A program made the translations under genes and the position numbers. The notes beneath the pieces are model-generated. The model made no database searches and was not told where the DNA came from. It saw only the letters and a program-made list of their open reading frames with translations. Source: Nonomuraea sp. NBC_00507 (GTDB lineage Bacteria; Actinomycetota; Actinomycetes; Streptosporangiales; Streptosporangiaceae). From it: a stretch of 64,000 nucleotides of DNA. The stretch covers positions 9,982,001 through 10,046,000 of the forward strand of contig NZ_CP107853.1 in assembly GCF_036013525.1 (NCBI RefSeq), read 5' to 3'. Positions 1-9,217 of this stretch are shown here, piece after piece (position 1 is the first letter of the stretch; the number at the start of each line of letters is the position of its first letter).

Positions 1-607
1 GATCGCGCAACGGCACTTCTTCGCACCTCAACCCTGAGGGCACGAGGCCTCAAGACCGGCCGCCACCGGTCCCCGCTGACAACGACCTCAGCAACCCGCC
101 CGCCACATCCCCATCGCCAGGCCGACCACCTGACGGGCCGGCGGGGTCCCACCCCGGCCTCACCAAGCCACGCGCAGCATCCCCCATCCTCTGAGCCGCC
201 CCTACCCCGAGGAGCAATCGGATGCACGGATTCTCGCCCAGCACCCTGCCCAGGCCACCGCCCCGCAGGTTCTGGCGCCGGTCACGATCACCGCGGCCGG
301 CCGCGCAGCCGCCATCAGCGTCCCGCACCCGCCGCACCGAGCAAGGACACTCAGCGGGCGGTGACAACGCCGTAGCGGCCCCGGCGAGAAGTAGGGCGGC
401 CGTGCCCGCCAGCCGCCCGGAGCGAGCACGTCAGCTCTGGCAGCCGCTCCCCTCGCTGCCCCGCCGTTCATCGCCACCTAGCTCCATGCCTTCTTCAGGA
501 AGGCACCCAGGCGCCACCACAGCATCACCGTCGCAGCGAATCGCTTCGTGGCGCCCAAGGCGGCAACGACCGCCTGCACAGAGCCGCAAACACACAAGGG
601 ACACGAC
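1..607. other. No convincing gene; upstream region of the cellulase
   Basis: Several reading frames are open on both strands, as expected at this GC content. None has a recognisable domain or a start with a good ribosome-binding site. I see no RNA gene or strong hairpin. The right end supplies the leader of the cellulase, including AAGGGA at about 596-601. Confidence 0.5.
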
Positions 608-2167
608 ATGCTCAACTCCCCACGCACCCGACCCAGTCCTCACTCCACCGCACGCCCGACCGCCCGTACCCGCTCCCGCCGCCGCGCGGCGGCCGGTCTG
701 CTGGCCGCGCTGATCACCGTGCCGCTCAGTGTTCTGTCCGGCGCATCACCGGCCGCCGCCGACGACAACCCTGTGGACGCCAGCAAGTTCAAGGGCGTGA
801 ACTGGGCCATGCCGGAAGACAACTACCAGAGCGAACCCATCGTCCCCGAGGGGCTGGAGGCATCCGACGACTACGACACCGTCAAGGCCAAGGCCAACGC
901 CATCCTCAGCGGGTTCCAGAGCACCACCGGCGCAAACACCGTCCGGCTGCCGATCAACATCCACACCATCCCCGGCACGACGTGGGGCGACAAGTACGCC
1001 GGCGCCATCGATGCCGCGACGGACATGGGCTTCAAGGTCATCCTGTCCTATTGGGAGGGGGACGGCGTGGACGAGAACAACGACGGGAAGCCGGACGGGC
1101 CCGGCAGGGACGGCAAGATCGTCGACATGGATGCGTTCAAGTCGATGTGGAAAGCCGTGACGGACGCGTACAAGGACAACAGCCAGGTCTACTTCGAGCT
1201 GCTCAACGAGCCCTATGCCATCGACCCCAAGGACTGGGCGAACATCGCCGCCACCTGGATCGCCGACAACCCATCGATCCCCAAGAACCGAATCATCGTG
1301 AGCGGAGAGCGATGGAACGGCGACGTCACGTCCTATTGCGCCGATGAGCGCCTTAACGGGACCTACCTCTCGTTCCACCACTACGCGTTCAACAACGACG
1401 AGAAGACCTACGACGAGTGGGTGGAGGATTTCAAGCGCCAGGTCGGCAACTGCGGCAAGCGCACCATCCTGGACGAGTTCGGTGCGCCGATGGACGACGG
1501 CCGCGACTACAACGACGCGGACAGCACCGACAACTTCGTCCGGTACCTGCGCGCAGAGACCGACACTGTCCTCGAACTCGGCATGGGCGCGGTCCAGTGG
1601 CCGGCCCTCGGGGGCAAGCACGGCTCCCGGCCGAAGCCCGAGTACGACGGGCACGACTGGTACTCCCTCTTCCACCTGGAGGGCAGCGGAACCGACCTGG
1701 CGCTGGGCGTCCGCAATATCAGCGGCATCGAGCGCCTCAAGTACGCCTTCGGCATTGACGCTGACGCGCGCACGAGCGTCCTGCGCAACGTCGACGCCGG
1801 CCAATGCCTCGACGCCCCCGACAATGCCACCTCCTCCGTCAAGGTCGCTGACTGCGACGGAACGGACGCCCAGAAGTGGACCAGGATGCCCTCCGCGCTG
1901 ATCAAGGTCGGCGGCAACAAGTGCCTGTACGCCGCAAGCTCGGGCGACGGTTCCCATGTCGGCACCACTGACTGCGACGACCGGGACCACCGCCAGAAGT
2001 GGATGTTCTACTCCGACGAAACGATCCGCTCAGTGCATCCGATGACGCCTCCGAAGGCGGAGGAGCCCGCCCCTCTGTGCCTGGACAAGGACCTGGCCTC
2101 CTCCAGGGTCCAGCTCTACAAGTGCTGGGGCGGCAAGAACCAGCAGTGGAACATCAAGACCAGCTAG
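608..2167 (+). CDS. Secreted GH5 cellulase with C-terminal ricin-type lectin domain
   Basis: Predicted exported endo-beta-1,4-glucanase of 519 residues. The ATG at 608 was chosen because AAGGGA lies just upstream and it opens an arginine-rich signal peptide with a hydrophobic core, cleaved near ASPAAA-DD (about residue 51). The GH5 barrel begins at FKGVNWAMP. The likely acid/base is Glu in ELLNEPYAI (about residue 201) and the nucleophile is Glu in ILDEFGAP (about 290). From about residue 393 a ricin-B-like beta-trefoil follows, with repeated Q-W signatures (DAQKW, RQKW, NQQW), probably for carbohydrate binding. A paralogue of the same layout lies at 50031-51491 on the other strand. The beta-glucosidase follows 149 bp downstream and would finish cellobiose breakdown inside the cell. 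Confidence 0.9.
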   Translation: MLNSPRTRPSPHSTARPTARTRSRRRAAAGLLAALITVPLSVLSGASPAAADDNPVDASKFKGVNWAMPEDNYQSEPIVPEGLEASDDYDTVKAKANAILSGFQSTTGANTVRLPINIHTIPGTTWGDKYAGAIDAATDMGFKVILSYWEGDGVDENNDGKPDGPGRDGKIVDMDAFKSMWKAVTDAYKDNSQVYFELLNEPYAIDPKDWANIAATWIADNPSIPKNRIIVSGERWNGDVTSYCADERLNGTYLSFHHYAFNNDEKTYDEWVEDFKRQVGNCGKRTILDEFGAPMDDGRDYNDADSTDNFVRYLRAETDTVLELGMGAVQWPALGGKHGSRPKPEYDGHDWYSLFHLEGSGTDLALGVRNISGIERLKYAFGIDADARTSVLRNVDAGQCLDAPDNATSSVKVADCDGTDAQKWTRMPSALIKVGGNKCLYAASSGDGSHVGTTDCDDRDHRQKWMFYSDETIRSVHPMTPPKAEEPAPLCLDKDLASSRVQLYKCWGGKNQQWNIKTS

Positions 2168-2316
2168 ACGAAGTCCCGCGGGACACACCCGCAGGCCGGT
2201 CGCGGACCTCAAGGGCCGCGACAGGCCTCCCCGGGGGCGCCCCCCGAGCAGCGCCCCGATCCATCCGCGGTCCATCCGCACCCCGAACACATCCCGACCA
2301 CGCAGTGAGGACAGCT

Positions 2317-3687
2317 GTGCCCCTTGACGACCTGACCGCCTTCCGCCCCGGCTTCGCCTGGGGTGCGGCCACCTCCGCCTACCAGATCGAAGGCGCGGTC
2401 GCCGAGGACGGCCGAGCACCATCCATCTGGGACACCTTCTGCAAGCAGCCCGGCGCCATCGCCGGTGGTGACACCGGTGACATCGCCTGCGACCACTACC
2501 ACCGCTGGCCCCAGGACGTGGCGTTGATGAAGGCCCTCGGCCTCAACGCCTACCGCTTCTCCATCTCATGGCCCCGCGTCATGCCGGAGGGGGACGGCCG
2601 CGTAAACCAGGCGGGGCTGGCCTTCTACGACCAACTGGTCGACGCGCTGCTGGAAGCGGGCCTTGCTCCTCATGCCACCCTCTACCACTGGGATCTGCCG
2701 CAGGCCCTCGAGGACCACGGCGGCTGGCCCGCCCGCGACACCGCCCTACGATTCGCCGACTACGCCACCGTCGTCGCCGAGAAGCTGGGTGACCGGGTCA
2801 CCGACTGGGCGACGCTGAACGAGCCGTACTGCTCCGCATGGCTCGGCCACCTCCAGGGCGTCATGGCGCCGGGTCGCACCGACCTGACCGCCGCCGTACG
2901 CGCCTCACACCACCTGCTGCTCGCCCACGGGCTCGGCGTCCAGGCGATCCGGGCAGCAGCCCCACGAGCGCGGGTCGGCATCGTCAACATCCTCACGCAG
3001 TCCGAGCCCGCGAGCGACCGGGACGAGGACATCGCCGCCGCACACCGCGACGACGGGCACAGCAACCGTTGGTGGCTCGATCCCATCCACGGCCGTGGCT
3101 ATCCGGCCGACATGGTCGAGGTATACGGGACCGAACCACCCATCGAGCCCGGAGATCTGGAGACGATCGCGGTGCCGCTGGACTGGCTGGGCGTGAACTA
3201 CTACAAGCGGTCAGTCACCGTTGACGATCCGCAGGGACCCGCACCTTTCGCCCGTCCCGTCACACCGCCGGGAACACCCCGTACCGGGATGGACTGGGAG
3301 GTCCACGCGGACCGGCTGGAACACGTGCTCGTCCGGGTCACCGAGGACTATGCGCCGCGATCGGTCCTCGTCACCGAGAACGGCTCCGCGTACCCCGACC
3401 GTGTAGCACCAGACGGCAGCGTGCACGACGTCGAGCGCACCGCCTTCCTGGAGTCCCATCTGGCGGCCTGCGCGCGGGCTGCCCGCCGCGGCGTCCCGCT
3501 CGACGGCTACTTCGCCTGGTCCCTGCTGGACAACTTCGAATGGGCGTACGGCTACTCCCAGCGGTTCGGGATCGTCTACGTCGACTACGAGACCCAGACG
3601 CGCACGGTCAAGGACAGCGGCCACCGCTACGCCGAGATCGTCCGCGCCCACCGGCGCACGCGCGAGCAGGCCGTCGTCGAGCTCTGA
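2317..3687 (+). CDS. GH1 family beta-glucosidase
   Basis: Predicted cytoplasmic retaining beta-glucosidase of 456 residues, the usual GH1 length; it has no signal peptide. The open frame extends far upstream, but the GTG at 2317 is preceded by GAGG at a good distance and begins the typical GH1 N terminus ([19 protein letters not shown]). The acid/base Glu is in TLNEP (about residue 169) and the nucleophile Glu is in LVTENG (about 354). The glycone-binding [12 protein letters not shown] motif is near the C terminus. It probably hydrolyses cellobiose or short cello-oligosaccharides released by the adjacent cellulase. No CebR-like operator was seen directly upstream. Confidence 0.93.
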   Translation: MPLDDLTAFRPGFAWGAATSAYQIEGAVAEDGRAPSIWDTFCKQPGAIAGGDTGDIACDHYHRWPQDVALMKALGLNAYRFSISWPRVMPEGDGRVNQAGLAFYDQLVDALLEAGLAPHATLYHWDLPQALEDHGGWPARDTALRFADYATVVAEKLGDRVTDWATLNEPYCSAWLGHLQGVMAPGRTDLTAAVRASHHLLLAHGLGVQAIRAAAPRARVGIVNILTQSEPASDRDEDIAAAHRDDGHSNRWWLDPIHGRGYPADMVEVYGTEPPIEPGDLETIAVPLDWLGVNYYKRSVTVDDPQGPAPFARPVTPPGTPRTGMDWEVHADRLEHVLVRVTEDYAPRSVLVTENGSAYPDRVAPDGSVHDVERTAFLESHLAACARAARRGVPLDGYFAWSLLDNFEWAYGYSQRFGIVYVDYETQTRTVKDSGHRYAEIVRAHRRTREQAVVEL

Positions 3688-3800
3688 CCGACGTCCACGC
3701 CGCCTGGCAGGCGAACCATGCCCGGCCACTGACGGCAGTTGCCGGCGCCCGCCCACGCCCGCGCAGCGCCGCGAGGACCTAGCCGTGCGCCAGCGCATCC

Positions 3801-3835
3801 TGCGCGTCCACCTCACCCCGCAAGGTGAACGCGCA
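3801..3835. terminator. Hairpin between convergent genes
   Basis: TGCGCGT and CACCT pair with AGGTG and ACGCGCA with one internal mismatch, giving a stem of about 12 pairs. It sits between the end of the GH1 gene and the end of the convergent nitroreductase gene. There is no T-tract, which is common for actinomycete terminators. Confidence 0.55.
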
Positions 3836-3846
3836 GGCGGCTGCGG

Positions 3847-4512
3847 CTACTCCGTGGGGCGGTGCGGAGCTCCGTACCGCTGGTAGAACACGTTGCGTTC
3901 CAGTGGGCGGCGACCGGGATGGCGCCGCTCCTCGGCTGGGTAGCCGAGCGCTACCAGCAGTGCTATGGCGAGGTCGTCGCGATCGTCAATGCCGATGGCC
4001 TTCTTCACCTTGGTCTCGTCCCAGCCATTCATCGGTGAGGTGGCCAGTCCCATCTCCGTGGCGGCAAGCATCACGTACGTGGCGGCGATCATGGCGTCCT
4101 TCACCGCGTATTCACGGAGCAGACCGCGTTTCTCCAGGTCCTGCTGGAATACCTGGGAGGCCGCGGAGAACATCGCCACGAACTCCTCGTTCCAGGCTTC
4201 ATTGCGGCGTGCCCGGTCATAGATGTCGCCGCGGTCGTCGCGCCAGGATTGGGTCTCGGCGACAAAGACGAGGACGACGGGTGCCTCCTGCGGTTGAGGC
4301 TGTCCTCCAGTGGCCCAGGTCAGCCCTTCGCGGCCCTGGTGGGAGTCGACCACCACAATCGAGCGGTCCTGCAGGTTCCAGCTGGTGGGCGCCTCGATGG
4401 CCAGGCTGAGAAGGGAGGCGAGCTGGGACGCCGGGACAGGATCCGGCCGGTAGTGGCGGATGGTGCGGCGAGTGCGGATCGCCTCGGCTACGGAAAGTGC
4501 GTCGCTCTTCAT
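3847..4512 (-). CDS. Nitroreductase-family oxidoreductase
   Basis: Predicted FMN-dependent NAD(P)H oxidoreductase of 221 residues. The N terminus has the family pattern EAIRTRRTIRHYRPDPV followed by APTSWNLQ, which line the FMN phosphate site. The C-terminal part has an LGYPAEER segment typical of the family. The start MKSDALS (ATG at 4512) was preferred over the longer frame because the longer N terminus would be encoded by the operator region. No clear ribosome-binding site precedes it. It is divergent from an HxlR regulator across a 68-bp gap holding a perfect inverted repeat. This is a classic arrangement for a reductase induced by an electrophile or quinone; the substrate is unknown. Confidence 0.85.
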   Translation of the reverse strand: MKSDALSVAEAIRTRRTIRHYRPDPVPASQLASLLSLAIEAPTSWNLQDRSIVVVDSHQGREGLTWATGGQPQPQEAPVVLVFVAETQSWRDDRGDIYDRARRNEAWNEEFVAMFSAASQVFQQDLEKRGLLREYAVKDAMIAATYVMLAATEMGLATSPMNGWDETKVKKAIGIDDRDDLAIALLVALGYPAEERRHPGRRPLERNVFYQRYGAPHRPTE

Positions 4513-4522
4513 GGGACCAACT

Positions 4523-4579
4523 ATTGGAGAGTGGCTCTCCAATCGGAAGAAGGCACCAATTAGTGCGCTACTCTCCAAT
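4523..4579. promoter_or_regulatory. Probable HxlR operator region (two sites)
   Basis: Site 1 (4523-4543) is a perfect inverted repeat: ATTGGAGAG, three bases, CTCTCCAAT. Site 2 (4559-4579) keeps the right half CTCTCCAAT exactly, but its left half has decayed to ATT. The two centres are 36 bp apart and both lie between the divergent nitroreductase and HxlR genes. Site 2 touches the HxlR start codon, which suggests autoregulation and perhaps a leaderless transcript. Confidence 0.75.
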
Positions 4580-4580
4580 C

Positions 4581-4988
4581 ATGAAGACCGTCGTTGAGTC
4601 GTCCGGGCTACCGGCCGATGTCTACTCCGCCAAGTGCCCGACTCGCCAGGTCCTCGACCACATCGCCGGCAAGTGGACCATCCTGGTGGTGGATGCCCTG
4701 CTCGAGGGCACCATGCGCTACACCGACCTGAGCCGCCGCATCGAGGGGGTCTCGCAGAAGATGCTCACCCAGACGCTGCGTGCTCTGGAGGCTGACGGGT
4801 TCGTGACCAGGACCATGCACCCCACCATTCCGCCCCGCGTCGAGTACGACCTGACCGAGCTCGGCCTCAGTCTCGCCGAGCCGATCACCGCGCTCCGGCA
4901 GTGGACCGAAGACCACATCAACGACATCGAGAAGGCTCGGCGCAAGGCACCGGCACCGGCAGCGGTGGACGCCTCTCGCGAACCGTGA
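4581..4988 (+). CDS. HxlR-type winged-helix transcriptional regulator
   Basis: A 135-residue regulator with the HxlR signature: an N-terminal Cys (SAKCPTRQVLDHIAGKW, about residue 18), then the MRYTDLSRRIEGVSQKMLTQ recognition region, then a wing. The Cys before the helix-turn-helix is the redox or electrophile sensor in characterised family members. The ATG at 4581 directly abuts the operator half-site with no ribosome-binding site, so translation may be leaderless. It probably represses the divergent nitroreductase gene and itself through the inverted repeats at 4523-4579. Confidence 0.87.
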   Translation: MKTVVESSGLPADVYSAKCPTRQVLDHIAGKWTILVVDALLEGTMRYTDLSRRIEGVSQKMLTQTLRALEADGFVTRTMHPTIPPRVEYDLTELGLSLAEPITALRQWTEDHINDIEKARRKAPAPAAVDASREP

Positions 4989-5099
4989 CGATCGGCACTA
5001 CCGCGATACCGACGTCGCCGGAGGCCAAGAACACCGCCTGGACCGCCAATCCCGTGCGCGGTTACCCGCACCTGACCATGCGCTGGTAGCTGTCCGCCG

Positions 5100-5452
5100 A
5101 CACGCGCTCCCGACCGCGGGGCGATCGATGCCATCCAGGCCCCCACCTCACGCCGGTGGTGTTGAGTCTGTCTGCGATCAGATGCCGACATGCGCCCGCA
5201 ACGATCCCGGTGGCGATCAGCCAGCCTGCCGCCAGCGCGTCGGCCTAGTCGAGGTAGCCGCGCGGCCGTCAGATACTTTGCCCACATCTCCAGGCCTTTG
5301 CACTGGTCGGCGGTCCGTCCGGCCGCCCGGGCCCGCCAGCGTAGCTCGGCGAGGGTTTCGTCGAGCCGCCCCGATTCGGCCTGCTCCCACCGCTCCCCGG
5401 ACGGAACCGGCCAGCTACTCGAGCGCGACCTGCCGCCGCACTTCTTCGCCAT
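5100..5452 (-). pseudogene. Decayed ISKra4-family transposase, C-terminal part
   Basis: Read on the minus strand with frame changes, this stretch gives YLD-stop-ADALAAGWLIATGI followed by VAGACRHLIADRLNTTGVRW. These match the conserved GVIEGACRHLVKDRM.ITGARW block of ISKra4-type transposases. There is an in-frame TAG inside the block, and upstream pieces (RTADQCKGLEMWAKYL) lie in another frame. No N-terminal half and no intact ends were found. It is a dead insertion-sequence remnant left of the P450 module. Confidence 0.75.
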
Positions 5453-5473
5453 CCTCCGCGCGCACGGAGCGGT

Positions 5474-5499
5474 ATTACTTCATTTCATGTTGAAGTAAT
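5474..5499. promoter_or_regulatory. TetR operator upstream of the P450 gene
   Basis: A perfect inverted repeat, ATTACTTCA, eight bases, TGAAGTAAT, about 65 bp before the P450 start. The core TTACTTCA...CATGT...GAA is repeated at 7725-7748 in front of the TetR/monooxygenase genes, so both are likely bound by the TetR protein encoded at 7107-7715. Confidence 0.8.
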
Positions 5500-5563
5500 G
5501 GCCCCGATCGCCTACATTTCTTCCTCAAGAGATGAAGTTTTTCTGGAATGAGGGAGCCCGAGC

Positions 5564-7126
5564 ATGAGCATCGACGGCACGTGGGCGTTCACCGCGGAGT
5601 CTCCGAGGGGCGCGCAGAGCTTCTCCGCGACGTTCACCTCGGACGGCGAACGGCTGACAGGGACGATGACCGGCGCGCAGGGGTCCTGGGAGATCGATGA
5701 GGGCTCGGTGCGCGGCAACGAGGCGGGCTGGCTGGTGCGCCGGGCGGTCATGGGGATGAACCTGCGCTTCACCGGCATCGTCGACGGCGATCAGTGGACG
5801 GGTAAGGTCAAGGCCGGAGTGCTCGGAAGCTTCCCGGCCAGCGCGGTCCGCACGACACAGGAGCGACCACCGCCGGCCCCGTCCGAGCCCACCTTGATCA
5901 GCCCGGAGGGACGGGCCGACCCGTATCCCCTGTACGCCCGCATGCGAGAGGAGGGTCCCGTCCGTCCCGTCGAAGGCCCGCTGGGCGCTCAGGTCTGGAT
6001 GGTCACCGGGTACGGCGAGGCCAGGGCCCTGCTGAACGACCCGCGCATCTCCAAGCACCCCCGGTATGCCCCCCAGTGGCTGCGTGAGCTGGGCATCGTC
6101 ACCGCCGACGAGGGGCCGACCGGAACGAACATGCTCAACAGCGACCCGCCTGACCACACGCGGTTGCGCCGCCTGGTGAGCAAGGGATTCACCCCGCGCC
6201 GCATCGAGGCACTGCGGCCCAGGGTGCAGCGCATCACCGACGATCTGCTCGACCGGATGGCACCGCTGGGACAGGCAGACCTGATCGACGCGTTCGCCTA
6301 CCCGCTGCCGATCACGGTGATCAGCGAGCTGATCGGCGTGCCGGAGGAGGACAGGGCCGACTTCAGGTCCTGGACCGCCGCCATGTTGCTGCTGCCGCTG
6401 GAGGAGGACCTGCGTGCCAGGCGCTTGAAGGGCATCGAGGCCATCAACGCCTACCTCGCCGCCCTGATCGAGCGCAAGCGCGGCGACCTGCGGCCCGGCG
6501 TGCCGAGGGACGAGCAGCCCGACCTGGCCAGCGCGCTTGTGGCGGCTGCGGACGACGAGGATGGCGGGCTGAGCGAGCGAGAGCTGGTGGGCATGCTGAA
6601 TCTGCTGCTCGTCGCCGGCCACGAGACGACGGTCAACCTGATCGGCAACGGCATGGCGGCGCTCCTGCGCCACCCCGACCAGCTCGCCCTTCTGCGCGCC
6701 CAGCCGGACCTGCTGCCTTCCGCGATCGAGGAGATGCTGCGCTACGACGGCCCCGTCGAGCAGGGAACGGGGCGGACGGCGGTGGAGGACATCCAGATCG
6801 GCGGGGTGACCATTCCGGCGGGCAGCCAGGTGACGGTGGCTCTGGCCGCCGCCGACCGGGATCCCGGGCGGTTCCCCGAGCCTGACCGGTTCGACATCCA
6901 GCGCGAGGACAACGCCCATGTCGCTTTGGGCCACGGGCTGCATTTCTGCCTCGGCGCGCCGCTGGCCAGGATGGAGGCGGAGATCGCCTTCCGCGGCCTG
7001 CTGGACCGCTTCCCGGACCTGGCGCTGGCCTGCCCGCCCGAGCAGCTGCGTCAGCGGCCGGGGACGGCCATCCTGTTCCGCGGGCTGGCCGAACTGCCCG
7101 TGACGTTCACCCCAGTGGCTCGGTGA
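5564..7126 (+). CDS. Cytochrome P450 with an extra N-terminal beta-barrel-like domain
   Basis: 520 residues; bacterial class I P450s are about 400. Residues 1 to about 104 form a separate domain (DGTWAFTAESPRG ... LTGTMTGAQGSW ... GDQWTGKVKAGVLGSFPASA) that resembles small all-beta proteins of unknown function. After a PPPAPSEP linker comes a full P450: oxygen-binding I-helix LLVAGHETTVNL, K-helix EEMLR, and heme loop ALGHGLHFCLGAP with Cys at about 462. The start ATG at 5564 follows GGGAG at a good distance. It overlaps the convergent TetR gene by 20 bp. The shared operator motif suggests co-regulation with the two FAD monooxygenases. The substrate is unknown. Redox partners are not encoded nearby. 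Confidence 0.9.
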   Translation: MSIDGTWAFTAESPRGAQSFSATFTSDGERLTGTMTGAQGSWEIDEGSVRGNEAGWLVRRAVMGMNLRFTGIVDGDQWTGKVKAGVLGSFPASAVRTTQERPPPAPSEPTLISPEGRADPYPLYARMREEGPVRPVEGPLGAQVWMVTGYGEARALLNDPRISKHPRYAPQWLRELGIVTADEGPTGTNMLNSDPPDHTRLRRLVSKGFTPRRIEALRPRVQRITDDLLDRMAPLGQADLIDAFAYPLPITVISELIGVPEEDRADFRSWTAAMLLLPLEEDLRARRLKGIEAINAYLAALIERKRGDLRPGVPRDEQPDLASALVAAADDEDGGLSERELVGMLNLLLVAGHETTVNLIGNGMAALLRHPDQLALLRAQPDLLPSAIEEMLRYDGPVEQGTGRTAVEDIQIGGVTIPAGSQVTVALAAADRDPGRFPEPDRFDIQREDNAHVALGHGLHFCLGAPLARMEAEIAFRGLLDRFPDLALACPPEQLRQRPGTAILFRGLAELPVTFTPVAR

Positions 7127-7715
7127 TCAGTCGCTGGATGACGGGCGCCATCAGCGGGACGAGCGTTTCCGCGGACATCGAGGCCAAGGGCTCCACGCCC
7201 AGGAGGTGTCGGGCCACGGCCAGGCCGGCGAGCTGGGCGCCGATCAAGCTGGCCCGCAGGTGCGCGTCCGGCAGGTCGAGGTGCTGGGCGAGCGAGCCGG
7301 CGAACTCGTTCTCGATGAACTCGCGCAGCTTGGCCGCGGGCTCCGGATCGGTGACGGCCAGGCGGGTCAGGGCGCCCACCCCGTCGGCGGCGTCGCCTCC
7401 CTCGGTGACTTCGAGGAACCGGCGCACCAGCCTTTCCCCGAAGTGCTCCACCCCCTCCGACAGCAGCTCACCCACCGGATCGCGCTGCGGGCTGTACCTA
7501 TTGAGCACGGCCTCATAGAGACCCTGCTTGCTGCCGAAGAAGTAGTGGATCATCGCGGGGTCGACACCGGCGTCGACGGCGATCGCTCTGATGGTGGCCC
7601 GCTGGAACCCCTCGGCGCCGAACCGCGCCGCTGCGGCCTCGACGATGCGCTGTCGGTTGGCCGCGCCGGTGCGCCATCGGCCGCGGCGTCCCTGCTCACC
7701 GACGGTGTCGCTCAC
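7107..7715 (-). CDS. TetR-family repressor of the P450/monooxygenase module
   Basis: 202 residues. The N-terminal helix-turn-helix reads RQRIVEAAAARFGAEGFQ, then TIRAIAVDAGVDPAMIHYFF, and is followed by an all-helical ligand-binding domain. The start is a GTG at 7715. The probable operator begins ten bases upstream of it. It lies tail to tail with the P450 gene and head to head with the first FAD monooxygenase. Both promoter regions carry the same 24-bp motif, so it most likely represses all three transcripts until a pathway compound binds. The ligand cannot be read from sequence. Confidence 0.9.
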   Translation of the reverse strand: MSDTVGEQGRRGRWRTGAANRQRIVEAAAARFGAEGFQRATIRAIAVDAGVDPAMIHYFFGSKQGLYEAVLNRYSPQRDPVGELLSEGVEHFGERLVRRFLEVTEGGDAADGVGALTRLAVTDPEPAAKLREFIENEFAGSLAQHLDLPDAHLRASLIGAQLAGLAVARHLLGVEPLASMSAETLVPLMAPVIQRLITEPLG

Positions 7716-7724
7716 GACGTCAGC

Positions 7725-7748
7725 TTACTTCACCGCATGTCGAACTTA
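7725..7748. promoter_or_regulatory. Second TetR operator, between tetR and the FAD monooxygenase
   Basis: This 24-base site matches the operator before the P450 gene at 18 of 24 positions, keeping TTACTTCA, CATGT and GAA. It is a less perfect inverted repeat. It overlaps the divergent promoter region of the tetR gene and the 7766 monooxygenase gene. Confidence 0.75.
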
Positions 7749-7765
7749 TCCGAGACGGAGGACCC

Positions 7766-9217
7766 ATGGACCGGAGTGTCCACGTTCTGGTGGTCGGTGG
7801 AGGGCTCAGCGGCTTGGCCGTAGCCACCCTCCTCGGCCACTATGGCGTGCCCTGTTTGATCGTCGAACGCCGGACCGAACTGCCACCCACCTCGCGCAAC
7901 GAACGGCTCAGTGTGCGCGCCATGGAACTGCTGCGCACCCTCGGCCTGGAGGAACCGGTCCGCGCGGCCGGATTCCATCCCGATGAACTCGGCGACATGC
8001 TGCAGGCCGACACCCTGGCCGGCGCCGAACTCGGGCGGGTGCCGCAGCCGTGGGTGGCCGTGCCGCCGCAGCTGAGCCCGCTCGAGCCCGTTTGCTGCAA
8101 CCACGCGTGGCTTCGTGAGCTGCTGCGCGAGCGCGCCCGGGAGCTGGGCGCGGAGATCTGGACCGGCTCCGAGCTGACCGACCTGCGGGAGGAGGCCGAC
8201 GAGCTCGTCGCCGACGTGCGCCGACCCGAGGGCGAGACGAGCGTGCGGGCCTCGTACGTGGTCGGCGCCGACGGCCCGCACAGCCTCGTCCGCGAGCGCG
8301 CCCTGATCGAGGCGGAAGGTCCGGGCACCATCGCTCAGCTGTACGGCGTGGCCTTCCGCGCGGATCTCAGCGAGGCCATCCGCGGGCGGCACTTCGCCGG
8401 CGTGCAGCTCGATGGCGTGGGCGGCACCCTGCTGAAGGAGTCCGGGCCCGACTCCTGGGTGCTGCTGCGCCCTCACCCGGCCGACGACTCCCTCGACGAC
8501 GGCGAGGACCTGGTCGAACTCGCCTGCACAGCGGCAGGCCTGCCGGACCTGAAAGTCGAGATCGACGGCATCTTCAGGTTGCCGATCACCCTGCTCACCG
8601 CTGAGCGGTTCACGCGTGGCAGGATCGCGTTGATAGGCGATGCCGCCTGCTCGCTGCCACCCACACCCGGCATGCACGGCGGCAGCGTGCTTCAGGACGC
8701 GCAGAATCTCGCCTGGAAGCTGGCTCTGATACTCAGCGGCAGGGCCGGTCCCGGGCTGCTCGACAGCTACGACGCCGAGCGCCGCCCGCTCGCGAGCCTC
8801 GCGCTCACCGACGCGCTCACCCGGATCAGTGTGATCCCACCGTCGGAGGATCTGCCCGACCGGCTCACCCTGGAATTCGGTGCGGTGTACCGGTCCTCGG
8901 CGGTGGTCCCGGAAGGCGAACAGACCTTCGTGGACCCCTTGGAGTCCGCAGGACTGCCGGGCACCCGCGTGCCCTACGTGGGGCGCGATCTGTTCGGTCG
9001 GGACTTCGTCTGTCTGGCCGGCCCCGGCTGGGCGAGCACTGACATCCCGCTCACCGCACTAGAGGCGTCGTGGGCCGAGGCCCTCGGTGTGAGCGCGAGC
9101 GGTGCCGTACTCGTCCGTCCCGATGGCATCATCGCCTGGCGCGCGCGGACGGCATCACCAGAACACGACCTCGAAACCGTACTCAACCAGATCCTGAACA
9201 GAGGAGATCAGCCGTGA
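7766..9217 (+). CDS. FAD-dependent aromatic-type monooxygenase (PheA/TfdB type)
   Basis: 483 residues, class A flavin hydroxylase. It shows the N-terminal dinucleotide fold VLVVGGGLSGLAVATLL, the DG motif VVGADGPHSLVR, and the FAD-ribityl GD motif IALIGDAACSLPPTPGMHGG. The thioredoxin-like C-terminal domain of this family is present. ATG at 7766 follows GGAGG. The next gene overlaps it by GTGA, so the two are translationally coupled. Probably hydroxylates or oxidatively rearranges an aromatic or polycyclic compound using NAD(P)H and oxygen. The specific substrate is unknown. Confidence 0.88.
   Translation: MDRSVHVLVVGGGLSGLAVATLLGHYGVPCLIVERRTELPPTSRNERLSVRAMELLRTLGLEEPVRAAGFHPDELGDMLQADTLAGAELGRVPQPWVAVPPQLSPLEPVCCNHAWLRELLRERARELGAEIWTGSELTDLREEADELVADVRRPEGETSVRASYVVGADGPHSLVRERALIEAEGPGTIAQLYGVAFRADLSEAIRGRHFAGVQLDGVGGTLLKESGPDSWVLLRPHPADDSLDDGEDLVELACTAAGLPDLKVEIDGIFRLPITLLTAERFTRGRIALIGDAACSLPPTPGMHGGSVLQDAQNLAWKLALILSGRAGPGLLDSYDAERRPLASLALTDALTRISVIPPSEDLPDRLTLEFGAVYRSSAVVPEGEQTFVDPLESAGLPGTRVPYVGRDLFGRDFVCLAGPGWASTDIPLTALEASWAEALGVSASGAVLVRPDGIIAWRARTASPEHDLETVLNQILNRGDQP

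Noticed and set aside
50..540. Overlapping open frames of 70-160 codons on both strands at the left edge
   Set aside because: No domain, no good ribosome-binding site and mutually overlapping; typical of random frames in very GC-rich DNA.
746..1990. A 414-codon open frame antisense to the first cellulase
   Set aside because: It mirrors the codon positions of the real gene, is Val/Gly/Asp-rich without any motif, and the sense frame is a clear GH5 enzyme.
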